NCBI GenBank assembly: GCA_029882955.1
Contig: JAOUJX010000080.1
Span: forward strand, 1 to 12,597
Reading direction: 5' to 3'
DNA from: Gammaproteobacteria bacterium
GTDB taxonomy: Bacteria > Pseudomonadota > Gammaproteobacteria > GCA-001735895
Length of the DNA stretch: 12,597 bases
The notes beneath the pieces were generated by a model, which was not told the origin of the DNA, made no database searches, and saw only the letters and a program-made list of their open reading frames with translations. The stretch's first letter is position 1; every line of letters starts with the position of its first letter. Shown in pieces: positions 6,718 through 12,597 of this stretch. The translations under genes were made by a program, and so were the position numbers.

Positions 6718-6870
6718 TCAGACATACGTATCAATAATTCGCTTTGGATCCTTCTTCGTTTTCGGCTTTTTTTTCAGTTTCGTTTTAGCTGGAGGCTCCT
6801 GCTCGTTTTTTTTCAGGGCATCCCTCACTATAGGAGTTTTTTGAACCGATTTAATTAAATCTTCGTCCAT
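6718..6870 (-). CDS. Small basic lysine-rich protein, 50 residues, downstream of cheW
   Basis: An ATG at 6870 opens a 50-codon frame, 15 bp after the cheW stop and on the same strand. The upstream AGGTGATC is an excellent match to the 16S rRNA anti-Shine-Dalgarno sequence and sits 4 bases before the ATG, which is the main evidence that it is translated. The product starts MDEDLIKSVQKTPIVRDALK and becomes strongly basic (KTKLKKKPKTKKDPKR) before ending IIDTYV. There is no membrane segment or recognisable domain. Related chemotaxis clusters often have a DUF2802 gene after cheW; this protein does not look like one to me, although it holds that position. Function is unknown; the charge pattern could suit binding to nucleic acid or to an acidic partner. 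It ends 17 bp from the convergent regulator gene. Confidence 0.6.
   Translation of the reverse strand: MDEDLIKSVQKTPIVRDALKKNEQEPPAKTKLKKKPKTKKDPKRIIDTYV
6856..6869 (-). repeat. Repeat copy A (start of small ORF)
   Basis: TGGACGAAGATTTA on the minus strand covers the first codons of the small ORF, just after its ATG begins. The same 14 bases occur at 7435-7448, about 580 bp away. Each copy is also preceded by GATTTTAA (6886-6893 and 7453-7460), which here contains the end of cheW. Confidence 0.6.
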
Positions 6871-6885
6871 TTTCGATCACCTGTA

Positions 6886-7362
6886 TTAAAATCCGTCGAC
6901 TTCCTGCCACTCTTCGACACTGAGAAGTCTATTAAGGTCGACCAGTATTAGTAACTTATCGTCCTGACTAACGACACCGTCAATATATTTAGAAGTTTCA
7001 TCCGTACCGACATTGGGTGCGGTTTCAATCTCGGATCGTTTAATGTCAACAACCTCGGCAACGCTATCGACCAGAATACCAATGATATGCTGATGAACTT
7101 CAATCACGATGATACGAGTTAGGTCAGAGCTTTCCTTTACCGGCAGTCCGAATCGGTTGCGCGCATCTATGACACTGACTACATTTCCGCGCAAATTGAT
7201 GATACCCGTTACGTAATGTGGTGCACCGGGAACAGGTGCCACTTCGATTTCGCGCAACACCTCCTGTACCAGCATGACGTCGATGCCGTAGGTTTCATCT
7301 TCCAGCGTAAATGTGACGCATTGCATTTGTTCGTAGGATTCGGTCGCGAGCTTTTCAGCCAT
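6886..7362 (-). CDS. cheW: Chemotaxis coupling protein CheW
   Basis: The 158-residue protein is a single CheW domain of usual length. Visible features are the strand QCVTFTLEDETYGIDVMLVQEVLR, the segment PVPGAPHYVTGIINLRGNVVSVIDAR (44-68, with the conserved NLRG turn), the strand IIGILVDSVAEVVDI and the C-terminal VDLNRLLS. CheW bridges receptors and the CheA P5 domain in cytoplasmic chemotaxis arrays and forms the rings that link core units. The ATG at 7362 has GGAG seven bases upstream. It is the last clearly recognised gene of the chemotaxis run and is separated from parP by 128 bp holding a good sigma-28 promoter match, so it can be transcribed independently of cheYZA-parCP. Confidence 0.96.
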   Translation of the reverse strand: MAEKLATESYEQMQCVTFTLEDETYGIDVMLVQEVLREIEVAPVPGAPHYVTGIINLRGNVVSVIDARNRFGLPVKESSDLTRIIVIEVHQHIIGILVDSVAEVVDIKRSEIETAPNVGTDETSKYIDGVVSQDDKLLILVDLNRLLSVEEWQEVDGF

Positions 7363-7396
7363 TTTGTACTCCGTACATATTCATTTAATATTGATG

Positions 7397-7423
7397 TAAT
7401 CGGCAGCAAAGGTTAAATATTTA
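7397..7423 (-). promoter_or_regulatory. Candidate sigma-28 (FliA) promoter for cheW
   Basis: On the minus strand the sequence reads TAAATATT, 11 bases, then GCCGATTA. The enterobacterial sigma-28 consensus is TAAAGTTT-N11-GCCGATAA, so the -35 matches at 6 of 8 positions including TAAA, and the -10 at 7 of 8, with exact spacing. The -10 ends 34 bp before the cheW ATG, giving a leader of about 25-30 bases that includes the ribosome binding site. It lies in the only sizeable gap between parP and cheW. Confidence 0.75.
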
Positions 7424-7434
7424 GACCTTTTCAA

Positions 7435-7448
7435 TAAATCTTCGTCCA
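7435..7448 (-). repeat. Repeat copy B (parP-cheW gap)
   Basis: The minus-strand 14-mer TGGACGAAGATTTA is identical to the start of the small ORF after cheW. Here it begins a short frame starting with TTG that would read LDEDLLKRS and stop after 22 codons, with no ribosome binding site and running through the sigma-28 promoter. It is better read as a relic of duplication than as a gene. Confidence 0.55.
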
Positions 7449-7490
7449 ATTGTTAAAATCTGAATTTCAATTCTGGCGCTACTATTTTAT

Positions 7491-8186
7491 TTATAGTCCA
7501 GTTTGTAAAACTTTTACGATCCCCTGTGGATTTAGCAAACTCGCCAGAGACTGACGTATAGTTCCAAACACCTTCTTATTGCTGGAATTCTGGTGCCATT
7601 TGATATCATCGTACTCAAGTGTAACCACCTGTTCCAGCTGATCACAGGTAATACCCCAGCCCGCCTCGCCGAGGACCAGTATATGATTGGCGGTTACCGG
7701 CTCTTTCACTTTAATTTGTAATATGCCAGCGCTATCAATCACTCGCACGTTATGATCTCGATAATTCAATATTCCCAGCACCGACTCAGGCTCCTGCGGT
7801 AGTCGAGTCATATTATCGGTCCATTCAACAATACCGGTTAACTCTATCAGCGGAATCGACAACAAATTATTACTCACTTTAAACATCAGGCACTGCAGAG
7901 GGAACATTTCCTTCGATAGGGAAAAACAGCTTTCCTTCGAAACTTCGACAGCATCCTCGACGCTTATGTCGCTAGTGACTTCAACCTCAATCTCGCTAGT
8001 TTCTTCTTCAACCAGCGGTTCGACGACAAGAAGCTCTGGTAACAAGACCCGGTCGATTACCTGCGGCGCAGCTTGCTCATTTACTTCTACGCTCCGCGTA
8101 GCCTGATGTAGCATTTCATCCAGATAGTTGCCGAGCGCATTATCTGATTTAAGCAAGCTGCGGGGTATCTTGCTTTGCATTGTCAT
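7491..8186 (-). CDS. parP: ParP-type CheW-domain protein for polar chemotaxis array integration
   Basis: With the start at ATG 8186 the protein has 231 residues. Residues 1-32 (IPRSLLKSDNALGNYLDEML) form a short N-terminal segment typical of ParP. Residues about 45-85 are an acidic, disordered-looking linker, and about 87-228 are a CheW-like domain (LQCLMFKVSNNLLSIPLIEL, PESVLGILNYRDHNVRVID, ITCDQLEQVV). In Vibrio, ParP binds ParC and uses its C-terminal AIF domain to bind CheA and receptors, keeping arrays at the pole. The open frame extends upstream to 8291 inside parC, but that extension reads like out-of-frame parC sequence. ATG 8180 is an equally possible start. The gene overlaps the 3' end of parC by 38 bp, which implies translational coupling; no strong ribosome binding site is visible. 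Confidence 0.85.
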   Translation of the reverse strand: MTMQSKIPRSLLKSDNALGNYLDEMLHQATRSVEVNEQAAPQVIDRVLLPELLVVEPLVEEETSEIEVEVTSDISVEDAVEVSKESCFSLSKEMFPLQCLMFKVSNNLLSIPLIELTGIVEWTDNMTRLPQEPESVLGILNYRDHNVRVIDSAGILQIKVKEPVTANHILVLGEAGWGITCDQLEQVVTLEYDDIKWHQNSSNKKVFGTIRQSLASLLNPQGIVKVLQTGL

Positions 8187-8958
8187 TACGTTCGTTAATA
8201 CCGAGTAAGAAATTAAGCAGATTCTGGTAAGCCACACTACCTCGAGAACCTGGTGCGAGATCTGAAAGCGGAACACCAGCTTTACTGGCATCCCGGAATT
8301 TGGTGTCTATCGGGATTACGGAACCCCAGACGTTGAACCGATACCTGTTTTTCATCTGCTGTAAAGCATCTACCGAAGCTTTGGTGCGTTTATCGAACAT
8401 TGTCGGAATAACCATATAAGGGGTTTTTTTATGTAGCGACTTTTCAACCATCTCCAATGTGTGCACCATGCGATCCAGGCCTTTGAGAGAAAGATAATCG
8501 GTCTGCGCTGGAATCAATAACTGATCGCAGGCCGCCAGAGCATTAATCATCAAAATACCCAGCATTGGTGGACAATCGATAATTCCATAACTGAATCGGC
8601 TGGCGACACTCTGAATCGCCTTACTCACTATCAAACCCTTGCCCAAACCAGTACCCATTTGACGATCTAGCGTTGCTAACGCCGACGAGGCCGCAAATAG
8701 ATAGGTATTTTTTATCGGTGTGGGTAAAAGCATTTTGGCGATATCAAGCTCATTTTCTGTTGGCTCAGAAAATAGCGAGTAAATGCCGGTGTCGATATCG
8801 TCTGGATCATATCCCAGATAACTGGTTAACGATCCATGCGGGTCGAGATCAACCAGTAGCAGTCGCTTATCGGTTTTACCGAGATGACCAGCAATTGTTA
8901 TCGCTGTGGTGGTCTTACCAACCCCACCTTTTTGATTGACGACGGCCCAGGTTTTCAT
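8149..8958 (-). CDS. parC: ParC, ParA/MinD-family ATPase for polar placement of chemotaxis arrays
   Basis: The 269-residue protein is a ParA-like ATPase without the N-terminal DNA-binding domain of plasmid ParA. The deviant Walker A KGGVGKTT is at 10-17, with the signature lysine K10. LLLVDLDPHGSLTSYLG (33-49) is the switch I/A' region, and YGIIDCPPMLGILMINAL (124-141) holds Walker B. QTDYLSLKGLDRM follows. In Vibrio and Pseudomonas the equivalent protein, encoded between chemotaxis genes, marks the cell pole and recruits arrays through ParP; it should not be confused with the chromosome-partitioning ParA, which it resembles. No parB gene is adjacent, and the parP gene overlaps its 3' end, which supports the chemotaxis role. 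The cheA stop lies 38 bp upstream, in the place where cheB and motCD lie in many relatives. Confidence 0.9.
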   Translation of the reverse strand: MKTWAVVNQKGGVGKTTTAITIAGHLGKTDKRLLLVDLDPHGSLTSYLGYDPDDIDTGIYSLFSEPTENELDIAKMLLPTPIKNTYLFAASSALATLDRQMGTGLGKGLIVSKAIQSVASRFSYGIIDCPPMLGILMINALAACDQLLIPAQTDYLSLKGLDRMVHTLEMVEKSLHKKTPYMVIPTMFDKRTKASVDALQQMKNRYRFNVWGSVIPIDTKFRDASKAGVPLSDLAPGSRGSVAYQNLLNFLLGINERNDNAKQDTPQLA

Positions 8959-8996
8959 GATCGAGTCTACTCACCACCGCTTAGATCATGCGTAGA

Positions 8997-11171
8997 TCAG
9001 GCATAATGCTTCAATAAACCCTGAACATCCAGAATAATAGCAATATTACCATCCCCCGTGATCGTTGAGCCCGCCATACCCGGCAGGCCATGCAACAATG
9101 CACCTAGCGGCTTTATGACGACTTCCTCCTGACCTATTACCTGGTCGACCACCAGTCCAACAAAACTATTGGCCACCTGAACCATAATCACCTGTGGACT
9201 TTCACCCGTCGGTTCCAGATCAGCGCTGCCATTTAGCAGCCACTTACGCAGGTGGAATACCGGTGGTGCTTTACCTCTGTTCATGACAACTTCCTTACCA
9301 TCAACCACCCTGGTTTTCTTTGAACTGAGCTCGAAGATTTCACTGACATTTGAAAGCGGTAAAGCAAACTTTCGACTACCGAGCTGCACCATCAAAGTCG
9401 GTAAAATAGCCAAAGTAAGCGGTACTTTAATTTTTAGTACGGTTCCTTTGCCTAGCTCTGAGTCGATATCAATGGTGCCATTTAACTGAGAAATTTTGGT
9501 CTTAACCACGTCCATACCAACGCCACGACCGGATACATCGGTGATTTTCTGCTTGGTGGTTAGCCCCGGCATAAAAATTAAATCAAAGCAGCCTTTGTCA
9601 TCCAGGCGCGAAGCACTATCGGCATCCATCAAACCTTTTTCGATCACTTTATTGCGTAGAATTTCTGGATCCATGCCAGCACCATCGTCGGTGATGGACA
9701 GTAGTATATGGTCACCTTCCTGCTGTGCTGCGAGAATCACAGTGCCTTCACGAGGTTTACCGGCAGCTTCTCTCACATCGGGCGTTTCTACGCCGTGATC
9801 GACGGAATTACGCACCAGATGCACTAGCGGTTCGGCCAGAGCCTCGACAAGATTCTTATCCAGATCCGTTTCTTCACCGACCATTTGCAGCGAAACTTCT
9901 TTTTGTAGACTACGAGCCAGATCTCGAACCACTCTTGGGAAACGACCAAATACTTTCTTCACGGGTTGCATGCGGGTCTTCATCACTGCGGTCTGCAAAT
10001 CACCCGTAACGACATCAAGATTCGATATCGCTTTGTGGACACGTTCATCTTCGAACGATTCCTTTAAAGTGTTTAAACGATTGCGCGCCAGAACCAGCTC
10101 GCCGACCAGGTTCATAATGTCATCTAACCTTGAGGTATCGACACGAACAGTGGTTTCACCCGGGCTGGTTTTTTGCGATGGAGCAGCCCTGGCCGCTGCA
10201 GCAACCGGCGCAATCGCGGGTGCAGGCTCAGCTTTGGGTGGTACCGCTTTTGGTTTTTCCGTTTCATTTTTGGCGGCGGCTGGTCCGCTCATTCCTGCAT
10301 TTTGCGGCGCTTTACCTTTGCCGTGCATATTGTCGAGCAAATCTTCGAACTCATCGTCGGTAATCTCATCCGTCTTAGCGGCTTCTTTCACGACTTCTGC
10401 TTTTGACTCTTCCTTTTTGCCCGCTGCTTTAGGTGTTCCCGAGGACTGAGGTCCCGCACCAGTACCGTGCAAACTGTCGAGCAAAGCCTCGAATTCATCA
10501 TCGCCAATGTCGCCATCATCGATTTCCTCGGCTTCGTCGGCCTGATCCAAAGCCTGATTCTGACCTTCCTTCCCGGCAGAGGCAGTCTTGCCCTGTAATG
10601 CATCCAGTAATTCATCGAATTCTTCGTCGGTAATTTCCTCGCCGCCTGCTACAAACTCACCGGCAGTATCAGCATTCGAAATTACCTCGTCGGCAGCCGC
10701 ATCGGCAGCTTCTGGTTCTGATTTTACTTCTGGTACCTTAACAACATCAGCTTCGACATTTACCTGCACAACGGGTTCGGCTTCACCATTTTGCATTTCG
10801 AGAAGCTGCTGTAACAGGGCTGCATCTGCTGCACTGGGATCGATACCCGAACGAATTTCTTCGAACATACTATTCAATTCATCGAGTACCCGCAGGAAAA
10901 CATCCATGATCGTCGCATTTAACGAGAGTTCCTGATTGCGCAACAGGTTGAAAACATCTTCGGATTGATGACAAACCTCAACCAGATTAGTTAAAGCAAG
11001 AAAACTACCACCACCTTTAATCGTGTGAAAACCACGAAATATCGAATTGAGTAAGTCATTATCATCCGGCGATTGCTCAAGATCGACTAACTGCTCATTG
11101 AGCTGTTCTAGAATTTCTCCGGCTTCAACCAGGAAATCCTGTAAAATTTCGTCATTTAAATCGATAGCCAT
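8997..11171 (-). CDS. cheA: Chemotaxis histidine kinase CheA
   Basis: The 724-residue protein has the CheA architecture. An HPt (P1) domain spans 1-125 with FRGFHTIKGGG and phosphorylated H49. A long acidic, alanine/proline-rich linker (130-340) follows; no E. coli-type P2 fold is recognisable. P3 dimerisation helices are at about 343-410 and the P4 ATPase at about 411-583, with N box HLVRNSVDHG (451-460), G1 DDGAGM (495-500) and G2 GRGVGMDVV (548-556). The CheW-like P5 domain (584-724) ends the protein. The linker contains three copies of an acidic motif, ITDEEFDELLDALQGK (180-195), IGDDEFEALLDSLHG (222-236) and ITDDEFEDLLDNMHGKG (270-286). In ParC/ParP systems the CheA linker region carries a localisation element that ParP recognises; these motifs are candidates. 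It phosphorylates CheY in response to receptors. The ATG is preceded by AGGTT, and cheZ ends 17 bp upstream. Confidence 0.96.
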   Translation of the reverse strand: MAIDLNDEILQDFLVEAGEILEQLNEQLVDLEQSPDDNDLLNSIFRGFHTIKGGGSFLALTNLVEVCHQSEDVFNLLRNQELSLNATIMDVFLRVLDELNSMFEEIRSGIDPSAADAALLQQLLEMQNGEAEPVVQVNVEADVVKVPEVKSEPEAADAAADEVISNADTAGEFVAGGEEITDEEFDELLDALQGKTASAGKEGQNQALDQADEAEEIDDGDIGDDEFEALLDSLHGTGAGPQSSGTPKAAGKKEESKAEVVKEAAKTDEITDDEFEDLLDNMHGKGKAPQNAGMSGPAAAKNETEKPKAVPPKAEPAPAIAPVAAAARAAPSQKTSPGETTVRVDTSRLDDIMNLVGELVLARNRLNTLKESFEDERVHKAISNLDVVTGDLQTAVMKTRMQPVKKVFGRFPRVVRDLARSLQKEVSLQMVGEETDLDKNLVEALAEPLVHLVRNSVDHGVETPDVREAAGKPREGTVILAAQQEGDHILLSITDDGAGMDPEILRNKVIEKGLMDADSASRLDDKGCFDLIFMPGLTTKQKITDVSGRGVGMDVVKTKISQLNGTIDIDSELGKGTVLKIKVPLTLAILPTLMVQLGSRKFALPLSNVSEIFELSSKKTRVVDGKEVVMNRGKAPPVFHLRKWLLNGSADLEPTGESPQVIMVQVANSFVGLVVDQVIGQEEVVIKPLGALLHGLPGMAGSTITGDGNIAIILDVQGLLKHYA

Positions 11172-11188
11172 GGTTTAACCTATAAGAT

Positions 11189-11947
11189 CTAAAAACCCAG
11201 ACTGGCAAGAATGTCGTCAACATCTCCCTGAGATGTCGCGACCTTATCTTTATCTGCGGTTGGTAATTGAGGCCCTTCTGCGACTTCTCCATCGATTTTT
11301 GCGTCAGAAACAGAACACCAGGCACCTGAAATCGTTACTAGTCGAACCAGTTTTTCCTCTACCTCCTGCACCATTGTGACAACCTGTTTAATCATCTGAC
11401 CAGTAATATCCTGATAATCCTGAGCCAGCATGATGTCGTTCATTTTCCTGTTAATTTCCCGGGAATCATCATCGACTGAATTGAAAAACTGGTCGATCTC
11501 ATCGTTCAAGTTGATAAAATCTTCTTTTGACAGTTCACGATTGCGAAATTTCTCCCAACGCTTACGCAATGACCTGGCTCTATCTGAAAACCCATCCGAC
11601 AAAACCATAGTCGCCTCGGCGACTTCCATTGTTTTGTGGGCCGCCTGGTCGGTTTTTGTGACAATGTAATTTAATCTTTCCTTTGCGTCGGGTATTGATT
11701 CAATCGCTAGCTTCGCGACTTTTTGATCATTACCGAAGGCATTAATTGACTCGTGAATTTCACGCGTGATTTTCCCTAGCTCCAGGTATAAAGCCGACTC
11801 TCTCAAAGTAGTCAACTCACCTATCAATCCATGAATTTTACCTTCATCACCCGATTTGAGAGCCTCATTAAGTGTATCCATCCGACTGAGATATTCATCG
11901 GTAAGATAACTAATCCCCTGAGAGTTCTCTGGCTTATCTTCACTCAT
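11189..11947 (-). CDS. cheZ: CheZ, protein phosphatase acting on phospho-CheY
   Basis: The 252-residue, largely helical protein is CheZ. The key segment MLAQDYQDITGQMIKQVV (173-190) contains the conserved QDxQDxTGQ motif that supplies the catalytic glutamine, within the long hairpin that forms a four-helix bundle in the dimer. The last ten residues, VDDILASLGF, correspond to the C-terminal helix that grips CheY, separated from the core by a flexible linker (about 212-240). It removes phosphate from CheY-P and so ends the signal to the flagellar motor. The start overlaps the cheY stop by 4 bp (ATGA), so the two are translationally coupled. CheZ at this position supports a gammaproteobacterial origin. 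Confidence 0.96.
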   Translation of the reverse strand: MSEDKPENSQGISYLTDEYLSRMDTLNEALKSGDEGKIHGLIGELTTLRESALYLELGKITREIHESINAFGNDQKVAKLAIESIPDAKERLNYIVTKTDQAAHKTMEVAEATMVLSDGFSDRARSLRKRWEKFRNRELSKEDFINLNDEIDQFFNSVDDDSREINRKMNDIMLAQDYQDITGQMIKQVVTMVQEVEEKLVRLVTISGAWCSVSDAKIDGEVAEGPQLPTADKDKVATSQGDVDDILASLGF

Positions 11948-12330
11948 CCTTCAAGCCGCTCGAATATTTTATTGATTTTTTCTTTCAGAGTAATTGCCGT
12001 AAATGGCTTCACAACATAACCATTCACACCGGCCTCGGCAGCAACAACTATCTGCTCCCGTTTAGCCTCGGCTGTTACCATGAGAACAGGCAGTTTGCAT
12101 AAGCTTGCATCTGCTCTTACTTCTCTTAATAGTGTGAGTCCATCCATACCGGGCATATTCCAGTCGGTTACGAGGAGGTCGAATTTTCCAGACTTCAACA
12201 TAGGTAAGGCTGTCTGACCGTCATCTGCCTCGGCAGTGTTATTAAATCCCAGATCACGTAGCAGGTTCTTTACAATTCGCCTCATGGTCGAAAAGTCATC
12301 CACAATCAGGATTTTCATATCTTTATCCAC
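11944..12330 (-). CDS. cheY: Chemotaxis response regulator CheY
   Basis: A stand-alone receiver domain. Counting from the GTG start, D11 and D12 bind Mg2+, D56 (VTDWNMPGMDG) is phosphorylated, T86 and Y105 are the switch residues and K108 (VVKPF) completes the active site. The sequence KILIVDDFSTMRRI and VTAEAKREQIVVAAEAGVNGYVVKPF is typical of polar-flagellum CheY proteins. Phosphorylated by CheA, it binds the motor switch to change rotation. I chose the GTG at 12330 because GGAGG lies 9 bases before it. Many homologues begin at the methionine four codons later (12318), but that ATG would be 21 bases from the Shine-Dalgarno sequence. The first gene after the sigma-28 promoter at 12391-12417, it overlaps cheZ by 4 bp. 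Confidence 0.97.
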   Translation of the reverse strand: MDKDMKILIVDDFSTMRRIVKNLLRDLGFNNTAEADDGQTALPMLKSGKFDLLVTDWNMPGMDGLTLLREVRADASLCKLPVLMVTAEAKREQIVVAAEAGVNGYVVKPFTAITLKEKINKIFERLEG

Positions 12331-12390
12331 GCAACTAAACCTCCGCTTGATTGCATTTAATTTGATTAACTTCGTACAGACTCCCGATCT

Positions 12391-12417
12391 TTATCGGCAG
12401 CTTATCTAAAGAGTTAA
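12391..12417 (-). promoter_or_regulatory. Candidate sigma-28 (FliA) promoter for cheY and downstream genes
   Basis: On the minus strand the sequence reads TTAACTCT, 11 bases, then GCCGATAA. The -10 is a perfect match to the sigma-28 consensus GCCGATAA at the correct spacing; the -35 matches TAAAGTTT at 5 of 8 positions. Transcription would start near 12383, leaving about 50 bases of leader before the cheY GTG. It lies between the end of fliA and cheY, so FliA would directly drive its downstream neighbours. Confidence 0.78.
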
Positions 12418-12516
12418 GTAACAATTTCTGGTCGTATAGCCAAACTCTTTTCCTACTTATTAGAGCATAGTCCAACTTTATGAAACTATTAGAATAAATC
12501 TGTCTCAGGAGTTGCA

Positions 12517-12597
12517 TCATGATCGAAGATTCCAGTCCGACATTTTGGTTTTAACACGTATCAGGGCCTGGCTATGGAGCTGACATATCCGCGATTC
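12517..12597 (-). CDS. fliA: Flagellar sigma factor FliA (sigma-28), C-terminal end, truncated by window
   Basis: The minus-strand frame entering from the right edge reads ESRICQLHSQALIRVKTKMSDW followed by NLRS and a TGA at 12519-12517. SESR-C-IHSQA-R is the characteristic end of region 4.2 in FliA, the helix-turn-helix that reads the -35 element. Only 26 codons are in the window. fliA directly before cheY is the arrangement of Pseudomonas and Vibrio polar-flagellar clusters, and the two sigma-28 promoter matches downstream fit with its presence. Confidence 0.85.
   Translation of the reverse strand, partial: ESRICQLHSQALIRVKTKMSDWNLRS

Noticed and set aside
7384..7449. A short TTG-started frame (LDEDLLKRS...) between parP and cheW.
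   Set aside because: It has only 22 codons, no ribosome binding site and overlaps the candidate sigma-28 promoter; treated as a duplication relic.
8187..8291. Upstream extension of the parP frame to an ATG at 8291.
   Set aside because: It lies entirely within parC in another frame, and its residues do not resemble the ParP N-terminus, which begins near 8186.
8149..8958. Assignment as chromosome or plasmid partitioning ParA.
   Set aside because: There is no parB or parS-like site next to it, and it overlaps a CheW-domain gene inside a chemotaxis cluster, which fits ParC.
9970..10449. Long plus-strand frames opposite the CheA linker, rich in A, S and F.
   Set aside because: They mirror the repetitive acidic/alanine codons of the CheA linker, whose own frame is certain.
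12335..12520. A 61-codon minus-strand frame between fliA and cheY, overlapping the fliA stop by ATGA and ending 4 bp before the cheY GTG.
   Set aside because: The overlap and fit are suggestive of coupling, but the product matches no pattern I know, no ribosome binding site of its own stands out, and the frame runs through the sigma-28 promoter at 12391-12417. A leader/promoter region explains the stretch better. Conservation of the frame in relatives would change this.
1..12597. CRISPR arrays, tRNA or rRNA genes, insertion sequences and att-like repeats.
   Set aside because: No regularly spaced repeats, cloverleaf-like or rRNA sequence, transposase motifs or terminal inverted repeats were seen.

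Overview
The window looks like chromosomal DNA from a polarly flagellated gammaproteobacterium of moderate GC content. The evidence is a run of genes in the order fliA (3' end only), cheY, cheZ, cheA, parC, parP, cheW, all on the minus strand, with CheZ present and the ParC/ParP pair used by Pseudomonas- and Vibrio-type polar flagellates to place chemotaxis arrays at the cell pole. I cannot name the genus.

Layout from left to right. (a) 1-612, plus strand: the 3' end of a FliK-like hook-length control gene, then a small FlhB-C-terminal-like gene (FlhX). (b) 639-1464, minus strand: two decayed genes, a SAM-dependent methyltransferase and a GFA-family zinc protein, joined into one composite remnant with at least two in-frame stops, two frameshifts and an internal deletion. 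(c) 1506-4959, minus strand: a compact operon of dsrE-like gene, pyridoxal-phosphate decarboxylase, and cysteine synthase fused to glutaredoxin. The remnant in (b) lies 41 bp downstream on the same strand and was probably its tail. (d) 5117-6700, plus strand: a divergently transcribed soluble ToxR-type winged-helix regulator with a FlgO/TolB-N-like domain and TPR-like repeats, the obvious candidate controller of (c). (e) 6718-12597, minus strand: the chemotaxis locus, read fliA > cheY > cheZ > cheA > parC > parP > cheW > a 50-codon basic small ORF.

Two good sigma-28 (FliA) promoter matches lie in the chemotaxis locus, one before cheY (perfect GCCGATAA -10) and one before cheW (GCCGATTA -10, TAAA -35). 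Expression of cheYZA-parCP and of cheW is therefore probably tied directly to FliA, whose gene ends just upstream. CheA phosphorylates CheY, CheZ dephosphorylates it, CheW couples CheA to receptors, and ParC/ParP position the array. No cheB or motCD lies between cheA and parC, where related clusters often carry them.

The part most likely to be undescribed is the sulfur/amine operon in (c) with its regulator in (d) and its broken methyltransferase/GFA tail in (b). It appears inserted between flagellar genes and has no assigned product. Other points of note are a threefold repeated acidic peptide motif in the CheA linker and a short duplicated segment flanking cheW.
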